Shown here: positions 25,922 to 34,100 of the stretch, piece by piece
Layout: every line of letters starts with the position of its first letter
Position numbering within the stretch: position 1 is the stretch's first letter
From: Opitutaceae bacterium
GTDB lineage: Bacteria > Verrucomicrobiota > Verrucomicrobiae > Opitutales > Opitutaceae
Direction: 5' to 3'
Assembly (NCBI GenBank): GCA_031266495.1
Contig: JAISAX010000959.1
Location: 1 to 35,013 of the forward strand
DNA: 35,013 nt
Notes under the pieces: generated by a model
What the model saw: only the letters and a program-made list of their open reading frames with translations
Database searches by the model: none
What the model was told of the DNA's origin: nothing
Translations under genes and position numbers: made by a program

Positions 25922-27517
25922 TCAGCGGCGATCGAGTTCGCTCTGAATCCAGGCGCGGGTTCCCTCCTGCTCGTTTTGGGCCTCGATAGTTTCGGCGATG
26001 CGGCGCTGGATATCCTTGTTATCGGTGCCGGGGCGGGAAAGGAGTTCGTTGTTGGCGGCGAGAAAGAGATCCTGTCGGCCAATGGCGAGACGGGAGAGGC
26101 GGGCCTGGCGGGCGAGATCCTGGCGGATGGCGGTGAGGAGGCCGGGCCCGATGGCAGCCTTGAATTCCTCGACGGAGCCGGAGGGTTGCACGAGGTGGGT
26201 GTTGGCGTTTTCAATGATGCGTTTGGTGTTGGCTCCGATGCTGCCGATGCCAAAGCCGTTCACATAGCCCTCGACGAGAGGGAGAAAGGGCTGGACAAAA
26301 GGCGGAGGATTCACGCCGACGATGCCGGGAAGCCAATCGCTGAGTTCGGTGAACCGGGTGTTGGCTGCTTTGGAGGTGATGAACCGGAGGAAGTCGATGG
26401 CGCGTTCGCGGCGGGAGGATTGGCGGGTAATCCCGAAACTGAGGCCGACTTCGGTGGCGGCTTCGGAAGGGGGTCCATAGACGTTGGCGCCATACCTGGG
26501 GTGAGCGCGCTCTGGTACCGGAATATTGAATACCTGTATCCCGAAGGGAGCCTGCTGGCGGAAACTGGGGGCGTCCCAACTGCCGGCGACGATCATGAGG
26601 GCGCGGCCTTGCACGAAGTAAAACGTGGAGTCCTCGCGGGTGATGGACATGTAGCCAGGCTGGAGGCGCAGTCCGACGTCGCGCATGATGGTGAAGGCGC
26701 TTTCGATGGCGGGGGTGTCGAGGGTCCAGTCGCCGCGGAGATAACTGATGCCGATCTCGGCGGGGGATTGTTTCATGGTGTAGTTGCGCAGGACGGTACG
26801 GGCGAGGCGCTGGGTCTGGCTGGCGGCGAGACGATCGACAAGAGGGGGACCGTTGGCTTTGGAGCCGGCGACGGGGATGATTCCGGAGCCGGTGTTTTCG
26901 GCATAGTCGCGGACACGGTCGCAGATGGCGATAAACTGGTCGAAATCGCCGGGGACGGGCGTGTCGCCAAGGATGCGTTTCCAGAGGGAGACGTTGTAAT
27001 AAACGCGGGTGGTGAACATGGACATGCCCACGCCGTAGTATTCGAGAAGGTTGGCGCGGTAGTTGAAACCGCCTGCGAGGCCATCGACAAAGGTGTTGCG
27101 CCAGGCGGTGTTTTCGAGGTCGGTGCCCTTGTTCCAGGGGTTGGGTTGCTCGACGAGGCCGGAGAGGGGAAGAAAGAAGCGGGCGAGCATCTCGTCTTCG
27201 CCGGCACTGAGGCGGCCGAGCTGGAGGATGTCCGCGGCGGTGCCGCCGATGAGCTGCGTCTGGACCCACTGGGCGTAGGTGCGCTCGGGGATGGCGAGCT
27301 GCTCGACCTTCACGCCGGGGTGGAGTTTTTCGTAATCGCGGGCGAGGACGTCGAAAGCCTTGCGCAGGCCACCCTCGAGTTGCCAGTGGGCGAAGCGTAT
27401 GACTTCGCCGTCGGCGGCTTCGGCGCGAGTGCGGGAAAACACCTTGAAAAGCGCGAAGCTGAAACAGCCGAGGAGGAGCAGCAGCCCGATGGTGTTACCG
27501 ATGTTTTCGCGTTTCAC
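25922..27517 (-). CDS. ABC-type extracellular solute-binding protein (sugar family 1)
   Basis: The 531-aa protein has a short basic start, a hydrophobic segment (GLLLLLGCFSFALFKVF) and then a family 1 solute-binding domain beginning IRFAHWQLEGGLRKAFDVLA, with EKLHPGVKVE and YAQWVQTQLIGG typical of sugar-binding proteins. LLGC could be a lipobox, but the hydrophobic stretch continues past the Cys, so an uncleaved membrane anchor is equally possible. The start is GTG 27517, the only start codon in frame after an upstream stop. It is the last gene of the minus-strand cluster. No permease or ATPase gene is in the window, so the transporter partner must be elsewhere. It likely captures oligosaccharides released by the GH50-like enzyme. 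Confidence 0.85.
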   Translation of the reverse strand: MKRENIGNTIGLLLLLGCFSFALFKVFSRTRAEAADGEVIRFAHWQLEGGLRKAFDVLARDYEKLHPGVKVEQLAIPERTYAQWVQTQLIGGTAADILQLGRLSAGEDEMLARFFLPLSGLVEQPNPWNKGTDLENTAWRNTFVDGLAGGFNYRANLLEYYGVGMSMFTTRVYYNVSLWKRILGDTPVPGDFDQFIAICDRVRDYAENTGSGIIPVAGSKANGPPLVDRLAASQTQRLARTVLRNYTMKQSPAEIGISYLRGDWTLDTPAIESAFTIMRDVGLRLQPGYMSITREDSTFYFVQGRALMIVAGSWDAPSFRQQAPFGIQVFNIPVPERAHPRYGANVYGPPSEAATEVGLSFGITRQSSRRERAIDFLRFITSKAANTRFTELSDWLPGIVGVNPPPFVQPFLPLVEGYVNGFGIGSIGANTKRIIENANTHLVQPSGSVEEFKAAIGPGLLTAIRQDLARQARLSRLAIGRQDLFLAANNELLSRPGTDNKDIQRRIAETIEAQNEQEGTRAWIQSELDRR

Positions 27518-27590
27518 GCCAAGATCATGTTTTTCATGCTTTTCATGTTTTTATTCACAGTCCCGCATACCCCGTCGGGGCAGAGCCGCT

Positions 27591-27610
27591 CCCCCCCCCC
27601 CCCCTCCTCC
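27591..27610. repeat. Poly-C tract (C14) before the solute-binding-protein gene
   Basis: Fourteen C at 27591-27604, followed by tcctcc, lie about 75 bp upstream of the GTG of the minus-strand solute-binding-protein gene. The transcript therefore carries a G run between pseudopilin and binding protein. Confidence 0.85.
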
Positions 27611-27668
27611 GATGAAGAAACACTCGAAGAAAAAGATAAATCCGGAGTATCGTGTCGCGGGAAACAGA

Positions 27669-28418
27669 CTACAACTTTTCATGAGGATCGACATCCTTGC
27701 CAACCGCCTGCACATGTCCGTCAAAATACAGGACATTGCGGACATTGCCATGCACAGCGGCAGGCGGCAGCAAGTGGCTGTACTGAGATTTCGGGAATAC
27801 CGCATTTTTCAGGTCCTTCATTCCCACCTCGATCAATTCCGCATCCTGATCGGAAAGATAGACGGCAGCCTTGGGGTTCTCCAGTTGCATGATCTTCACC
27901 GACAGACTGCCGTTGCCGCTCCAGCCGATGGCATTTTTCAAAACGGCACTGGTTGTCAGCCGGGCCTTCAGCCCGATGTACCAGGACGCGAGAGGTTGAT
28001 CACTGGATGTTGCAAACTGATCAACCGCCATCGTGTTGGCCGGGCACACAAATATCCTGTTCATCAACAAACCGGATGATCCGGTGCCTCCAAGATAACT
28101 GTTCAGATAAACCATCAACTGTCCGCCGCCAACATACCCCTTGGGCTTGGCCGTTTGATCCAGGCCATTCGAGTTGTCGGTTCGCTGATACCCGGGCAGC
28201 CAATCCTTGTTGTCCGCGGCAAAGTTAAAAGTCGCGATGCCGATCTGGCGAAGATTGGAGGCGCACACTGCGCGCCGGGCAATCTGGCGAACCTTGCCCA
28301 CCGTGGGAATGATGATCGCCGCCAGGATGCCGATGATCGCGATGACGGTGAGGAGTTCGACCAGGGTGAATGCGTGGTACCTGACCGGCCGGGGGGAGCA
28401 TGGATTTGATGTAGACAT
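27669..28418 (-). CDS. Type II/IV pseudopilin with full H-X9-DG domain (C)
   Basis: The 249-aa protein has the class III signal [19 protein letters not shown] (about residues 16-34), with Glu at mature position 5 and Ala before the cleavage point. SNLRQIG and DNKDWLPG follow. The C-terminus has the complete H-X9-DG pattern (HGNVRNVLYFDGH) and ends DPHEKL. It is clearly the closest relative of the pseudopilin at 4757-5542. Its start lies 59 bp after the stop of the second GH50-like gene on the same strand. The product should be processed by a prepilin peptidase and sit in the inner membrane or a pseudopilus. Confidence 0.88.
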   Translation of the reverse strand: MSTSNPCSPRPVRYHAFTLVELLTVIAIIGILAAIIIPTVGKVRQIARRAVCASNLRQIGIATFNFAADNKDWLPGYQRTDNSNGLDQTAKPKGYVGGGQLMVYLNSYLGGTGSSGLLMNRIFVCPANTMAVDQFATSSDQPLASWYIGLKARLTTSAVLKNAIGWSGNGSLSVKIMQLENPKAAVYLSDQDAELIEVGMKDLKNAVFPKSQYSHLLPPAAVHGNVRNVLYFDGHVQAVGKDVDPHEKL

Positions 28419-28477
28419 GGTATGGGTGGGTTATGGTGGAGGATCTTGATGGAAGCGCCGGATCGATGGGAGGCGGG

Positions 28478-30550
28478 TTATTTCATGGGATTGAGCAGCT
28501 TGCCGCGTTCACGGTAGCGATACATGCCCTCGCCGACCTCACGGGAGGCGTGGGTCATTTCCGGATACGGCGTGTCGGCCACGTCCACAAAACCGATGGG
28601 ATAACCTTCGCCGTCCCAGCGTCCGGTGAGGGGCTGGTCGCGGAACTGGAACCAGTGCGTGCCGACGATGTTCGGGTGAACGAGCGCCCCCTGGAGAAAC
28701 CGGGTGTAGGCGAGGGCGCGTTCCTGTTGCGTGATGCCGGCGGGGGCAAGGCTGGCGGAGAACAGGCCGCGGTCGAAGATGCCGAAGTGAAACTCGCCGA
28801 TGAGGACGGGCATGTCGGGAAACCCTTCCGTCCGGAGATTGGCGGCGCCAGGGGCGTAAATGTTGACAGTAAGGATATCGCAATACTTCTGGCTGGCTTC
28901 GAAAAGCACCTTGCGGGTGGCATCGGTCCCGATGAGACGGGTGCCGAGATAGAGGCGGTGGGGGGCGGAGCCTTTGACGGCCAGTTGGCAGAGGCGGAAG
29001 TACTGGTTGACGGCTTTCTCGAAAAAGGCGTCGGCGTCGGTCCGGTAGCCGCCGGACTTCGGGACGACGGTGCGATCGAGGACGGCGGTCCAGTCGGCGT
29101 AGTCCGTTTCCCATGACTTGTTGAGGCGATCGATGGTGATGTAGTTGACGCGCAGGTTATCCACGAATTCGCGCTTCGCAGCCTGTTTGGCGGGGCTCTT
29201 GAGAACGTCGTCCGTAAACGTCTGGCGGCTGCCGCGATTGCCGAAATTGAGTTCGTTGTCGATGAAGTAGCCGATGCACATGGGGTCGGTGAGCGACTTC
29301 ATGACCTCGGGGCGCCTGGCGGCCTTGTCGGAAATGAGCGTCTTCATGGCTCTGGCGTAAGCGGGGTCGAAGACGTCGTAGAACTTGAGCTTGCTGCCGG
29401 CGATGCGAGGGAGATTCCGGTTATAGTCGGTGAGTTGCAGGGTGTAGGGCGTCTTGCCGAGGAGTATGAGGTCGGCTTTTCCCCAGTTGCCGATCGTGTT
29501 GATTCCCCAGGCTTCGAGGCGACGCGTCAGGGTTTCGTAAAAGGCGGGCGCGTAGTTGTCCTGTCCATACTTTTTGCGGAGATTCCAGTCGGTGAAGGGG
29601 AGTTCGGCGGCCTTCACGGGGAAGTCGAACCACTTTTCGTGCCGGGTCGATTTGGTCGCGTCGGTGTGGGCGATGAGGACGTCGATGCCTTGCGAGAAAA
29701 AGAGCCGGCCTTCGGGATCCACCAGCCACCATTTGCCCTGATATTTTTCCGTGCGGAAGTTGCCGGTGGCTTCGAGCCGGGGGCCGTTGGCCCAGCCGCC
29801 GTAACGGTTCCATTCGGCCGGACGGGTGGACGCGGCCAGTTCGGCGAGTTCGGCCTGGTGCGCTTTTGTCAGGTCGGCGTCGGTGCGGATTTTTTCGGGC
29901 CAGTTGGCGTGCTTGTACTGGCCGTAGATGTCGATGAAGGGGAAAAACCTGCTGGCTGGCGGAACGGGCGCGATGGACGAGACGGCCAGCGGGCTGCCGG
30001 CGGGCGCATCGTCGAGGCGGAGGTTGGAGATGCGGCAATCGACCAAGCCAGGCTGCGGGCCTTCAAAGGGCCACTCCATGAAGAATTCGATCCAGTTGAT
30101 TTTGTCGGTATCGAGCACCCTGGGAGTGCGGATACCTTCCGGTGTTTCCCAGGTGGCGCGGTGCAGGAGGGGGAGGTGCATGGTGCGCTTTTCGCCGGGA
30201 TTGAGTGCGATGCCGGTTTTGGTCCGGCCAAAGATTTTCTCGCCCCATTTGCCGCTGGAAATGTGCAGGGTGAGGCGAAGCTGTTTGTCGGCGGAGAGGT
30301 TTTCCACGTCAGCGGCGAGGATTTTACCGTCTCCGAAATCCCAATACGGCTGCCCCTCGGGGGGACGCAGGCGGAGGCCGGAATCGCCCCGGGGATTGTC
30401 GAAGCGCAGTCGTACCGCCCCCGATTCCAGACGTGCTTCGGCCGAGCCTCGCCTGGCTTCTTCGACCTGCTTTTCGGTCAATGACAGAGTGGCGGCGTGG
30501 GCCGTGACAAGGGACGCGGCGAACAGGAGGGCGGCGGGTTTCAGGAGCAT
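28478..30550 (-). CDS. Secreted GH50-like glycoside hydrolase (beta-agarase type), copy B
   Basis: The 690-aa protein has a signal peptide (KPAALLFAASLVTAHA), an N-terminal beta-sandwich-like domain and a TIM-barrel catalytic domain with the same landmarks as copy A: IYGQYKHANWPEK, RYGGWANGP, GKWWLVDPEG. Likely catalytic residues are E433 (YFIDNEL) and E586 (VLIGEFHFG). Nearly the whole length aligns with copy A (2490-4619) without gaps of note; the N-terminal signal regions are unrelated. ATG 30550 is the start; the frame is open a further 150 codons upstream but without coding character. Order on this strand is LacI, PEP-CTERM protein, GH50, pseudopilin, solute-binding protein, which suggests one galactan-type utilisation cluster. 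Confidence 0.87.
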   Translation of the reverse strand: MLLKPAALLFAASLVTAHAATLSLTEKQVEEARRGSAEARLESGAVRLRFDNPRGDSGLRLRPPEGQPYWDFGDGKILAADVENLSADKQLRLTLHISSGKWGEKIFGRTKTGIALNPGEKRTMHLPLLHRATWETPEGIRTPRVLDTDKINWIEFFMEWPFEGPQPGLVDCRISNLRLDDAPAGSPLAVSSIAPVPPASRFFPFIDIYGQYKHANWPEKIRTDADLTKAHQAELAELAASTRPAEWNRYGGWANGPRLEATGNFRTEKYQGKWWLVDPEGRLFFSQGIDVLIAHTDATKSTRHEKWFDFPVKAAELPFTDWNLRKKYGQDNYAPAFYETLTRRLEAWGINTIGNWGKADLILLGKTPYTLQLTDYNRNLPRIAGSKLKFYDVFDPAYARAMKTLISDKAARRPEVMKSLTDPMCIGYFIDNELNFGNRGSRQTFTDDVLKSPAKQAAKREFVDNLRVNYITIDRLNKSWETDYADWTAVLDRTVVPKSGGYRTDADAFFEKAVNQYFRLCQLAVKGSAPHRLYLGTRLIGTDATRKVLFEASQKYCDILTVNIYAPGAANLRTEGFPDMPVLIGEFHFGIFDRGLFSASLAPAGITQQERALAYTRFLQGALVHPNIVGTHWFQFRDQPLTGRWDGEGYPIGFVDVADTPYPEMTHASREVGEGMYRYRERGKLLNPMK

Positions 30551-30701
30551 GGCGGGTTTCAGAGGATGGAGCGGATGCACGGGGAGAGAAAAGGGAGAGG
30601 TGGAACGGATTTTTTGATGGGGGAGATTCAAAAGAAAAGGGACGCAGCCCGGAGAGTCGCCGGCATCGCAGGAACCGGGATGATTGAAACCCGGCGACTG
30701 T

Positions 30702-31553
30702 TTACCGGCGGCTGCGAAGCACGAAGGCTCCGGCCAGCGCCGTAAGGCCGCAGAGGGCTGCCCAGGTCGAGGTCTCGGGAATCGCTCCGGTATAGACAAT
30801 CTGGACGGAGTTGAGGAACCCGCGTTCGTCAATGGTGCTGCCTCCACCGGTGCTGCCGGCACCCGAGGTGGCGATGTTGAGCACCTGCTCCGCCGTGAGG
30901 GTAACGCTGAGTTTGATGTAGTTTTCTCCTTCGATCCAGGAGGCGGTGGTGGTGCTGCCGGAAAAATTGTTCGCGCCCGAGCTGTAGTCGGTAAAGTCAA
31001 AGTTGCCCGTGGTGGAGGAAACGCCGGCCTAGGCGGTGATCGTCTCCTGGGGGTAACTGCTATTCAGGTTGGTGTTGCGTCCGCTGATGTAGATGTCGTA
31101 GGTGCCGGCAGAGAGGCCGCCGACCTGGACGCCCACACTGCCAACATTGCGAACGGGACCGGCAAGCGCGTGAGTCATGAAGATGCCGTCGCGGCCAACC
31201 GTATTGCCAGCATAGATACCGGTGTTGCTGGCGGGGCTGGAGCCGAGAGCATTGCTTGTGGGAACCTGGGCCAGATCGATCACGTTCAACGCGGAGGCGC
31301 TGGCGCTGCCACCGACATTGACGGTGACTCCGGTCGCCGCAGCGCCATCGGCGAAGAGCAAGCCGGAGTCAACGTCCGCATTGGTGACCTGGTTCCAGGT
31401 CGTGGCGGTAAACCCGGTGTTGGCGGCATGCCAAGGGCTATTGCCCGGGTTGGTGATCGTGGCGGTGGCGCCGAAATCGAGCATCAGGACCTGAGCCTGC
31501 GCACAGACTCCGGCAACGACAAAAAGAGCAAGGGCGAGTCGGGATTTTTTCAT
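30702..31553 (-). pseudogene. PEP-CTERM surface protein interrupted by an in-frame amber codon
   Basis: From ATG 31553 the frame encodes a signal peptide (LALALFVVAGVCAQA), a beta-rich domain (VLMLDFGATATITNPGNSPW; GTYDIYISGRNTN) and reaches TAG at 31029-31031 after TITA. The same frame then continues without another stop as AGVSSTTGNFDFTDYSSG, WIEGENYIKLSVTLTAEQV, and a sorting tail IPETSTWAALCGLTALAG ending RSRR. The two halves clearly make one PEP-CTERM protein of about 283 residues. A single base change (TAG from TAC or TAT, Tyr, would suit the context) explains it. Without readthrough the product loses its sorting tail and would be secreted free. It precedes GH50 copy B by 151 bp. Confidence 0.75.
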
Positions 31554-31708
31554 GAGACGGGAGGTGAAGGTTTGCGGGTCAGGCGTATCGCGCGCGTTGC
31601 AGGGATCAATGGCCTCGTCACGCACCAGGTGCGTAACTGCCCTCCCCCCCCCCCTCCTCCCGCGCGCCTGTCCGCCTCCCTCCTCCCGGTGGCAGCCATT
31701 CGGCCTGG
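31554..31708. other. Gap between LacI regulator B and the PEP-CTERM gene
   Basis: The gap carries a C11 tract (31644-31654, followed by tcctcc) and, just before it, gcaccaggtgc with gcgtaactg, a reversed copy of the REP end motif (cagttacgc). I could not identify a clear promoter or operator. Confidence 0.5.
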
Positions 31709-32797
31709 TCAAGACTCCCGTGCCGTGAGTTCGCGGGCGATGGCCGTGACACCCGCTCTCCAGCGACTTTGCAGGGACATGATTTTGGGCGTGTCCGGCA
31801 GACCGCACTCACGGCGGTGCAGGTGGGCGGTGACCATGTCGATGGCGGCGGCGCCCATTTGTTCGGGCATCAGATCGATGCCGCTGATTTCTTCCCGGAA
31901 AATCGTGTTGTCGAGAGAGAGGTAGGCCATCTCGCCAGGGATTTGCAGGCCAGCCCGGCGCAACGCGGCGGGCGCCGGGCTGGAGTTGCAGATCAGGACG
32001 TCGGCACGGTGCTGGCGCAGCCAGGAAGCCACAGCAACGGGATCCAGCCAGGAGTGCATGTCCAGCGACTCATCAGCGTGCAGGGGACGACGGCGCGGTT
32101 TGACTTCGGACGCCCGGGCCGAACAAAAGACGGGGATGCGCTCCCGGGCGGGAAGATCGCGTTCGTAAAGGCCGTAGGCAGCCACGTAGGCGTCGTCCGT
32201 GCGGACGCGAATGGCCGGGGTGAGTGCAAGCGCAATACGGCGGTAGCCGAGACGCTTCAGCTCCCGTAGTGCCAAAAGCATGTTCTCGTAGTAGCCGGGG
32301 CTGATGCGATGCAGCGCCGGTGAAACGACCGAGTGGCCGATGGCGACACCGGCGAAGTATTCCCATTTGAGATCGAGCCGGACGGGTCCCTGTTTGAAGG
32401 GACAGACGATCACGCCCTCGATGCGTCGCGCATAGAGAATCGAGGAAAGGCGGGGAGCCGTCATATCCTCGTCGAGCAGGGAGAACTCCTCCATCCTGTA
32501 GCCGAGTTGGGCGGCGCGCTTCTCCATGCCTTGATAGATGAGGCTGTTGAAAGGAGACCGCCGCCGCCAGTCGGGCCAGCAGGTAATGGCGGCGAGCACC
32601 GGACGGGGCAGCCTCCTTACGCGGGGCAGTTGCGTCATGAGCTGCGAGACGACCGGATGCGGCGCGTAACCGTGCCTTGTCGCCAGTTTCTGGATACGAA
32701 TACAGGTCTCACGGGGCAGGCTGGGGTGGTTGCGCAGCGCCCGGGAGACGGTGGTGTGGGCAACACCGGCGATTCTGGCGAGTTCACGAATGTTCAT
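31709..32797 (-). CDS. LacI-family transcriptional regulator (B)
   Basis: The 362-aa protein begins with the helix-turn-helix at its very N-terminus (MNIRELARIAGVAHTTVSRA) followed by the LacI effector domain (YARRIEGVIVCPF; RRIALALTP; AYLSLDNT). ATG 32797 puts the HTH in the canonical position. ATG 32824, nine codons upstream, would translate a G11/C11 tract as Pro residues (MVWSLPPPR); initiation there would depend on tract length. The gene lies upstream of the PEP-CTERM, GH50, pseudopilin and solute-binding genes on the same strand and probably regulates them. It differs from regulator A, which sits beside the paralogous GH50 gene, and is more like regulator C. Confidence 0.88.
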   Translation of the reverse strand: MNIRELARIAGVAHTTVSRALRNHPSLPRETCIRIQKLATRHGYAPHPVVSQLMTQLPRVRRLPRPVLAAITCWPDWRRRSPFNSLIYQGMEKRAAQLGYRMEEFSLLDEDMTAPRLSSILYARRIEGVIVCPFKQGPVRLDLKWEYFAGVAIGHSVVSPALHRISPGYYENMLLALRELKRLGYRRIALALTPAIRVRTDDAYVAAYGLYERDLPARERIPVFCSARASEVKPRRRPLHADESLDMHSWLDPVAVASWLRQHRADVLICNSSPAPAALRRAGLQIPGEMAYLSLDNTIFREEISGIDLMPEQMGAAAIDMVTAHLHRRECGLPDTPKIMSLQSRWRAGVTAIARELTARES

Positions 32798-32799
32798 GC

Positions 32800-32814
32800 G
32801 GGGGGGGGGGAGGG
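32800..32814. repeat. Poly-G tract (G11) at the start of LacI regulator B
   Basis: Eleven G at 32800-32810, then aggg. On the coding strand this is C11, ending two bases before the ATG of regulator B and lying between its two possible start codons. Confidence 0.85.
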
Positions 32815-32993
32815 ACCAAACCATGTCGGCATGGTAGCGAAAGCCGCTTCCGGAAACAAGCGTGCTGCCCCTCCGGCAGCAAACGGTATCCATTTTGCCC
32901 GCGAAGCCAGCCTGGTCTCGTGCATCCGCGCCGGAACCGGCGTCCCGCCGATGCTCGTCGTCCATGACGGCAGGGATGCTGTCGGTCGTCGCC

Positions 32994-33791
<798 letters not shown>

Positions 33792-34100
33792 GAGGTTGTC
33801 TCCGGACAAGCAACCGGATCAAGGGTGCCCGACAAATTTCTCCGCAAGTGATGTGCTGACATCCTGTCGTTTGCCAAGGTTCGTTTGCACCTCCGTGCCG
33901 GTTTTGTCCGCGATTGCCGACGACAGAGCTACCCCGGGCAGCGAAGGGTGTAACTGAAGTTACGCGGACGACGTTTTTGTAGGGACGCACTGAACGTGCC
34001 CCGCAAATCACGCCACGGGCACACAAAACAGTAAAAGTGCGCCCCTACGTGTCGGCTCCCCGCCCTCGCAAACACAAGCGCAAGGGGGGGGGCAAGCGAT
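33792..34100. other. Intergenic region with REP-like element
   Basis: No gene is seen. It contains REP-like copy 3 (33954-34055) and a G9 run (34084-34092) directly after the heparinase-like gene's stop on the minus strand. Confidence 0.6.
33954..34055. repeat. REP-like palindromic element, copy 3
   Basis: It starts with ctgaagttacgcggacgacg, matching the end motif of copy 1. gtagggacgcact (33979-33991) then pairs with agtgcgcccctac (34036-34048), 12 of 13 positions complementary. The arm again begins with GTAG and ends with CTAC. A small stem (cgtgccc with gggcac) lies inside. Confidence 0.55.

Noticed and set aside
25976..27892. 638-codon open frame on the plus strand opposite the solute-binding-protein gene
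   Set aside because: Gly/Val/Asp/Glu-rich translation without domains; the minus strand has a clear family match. Such long antisense frames are common in GC-rich DNA.
31029..31031. Amber codon read as pyrrolysine or other recoding
   Set aside because: No recoding element or dedicated tRNA is visible, and PEP-CTERM proteins are not known to use recoding. Nonsense mutation or rare readthrough is simpler.
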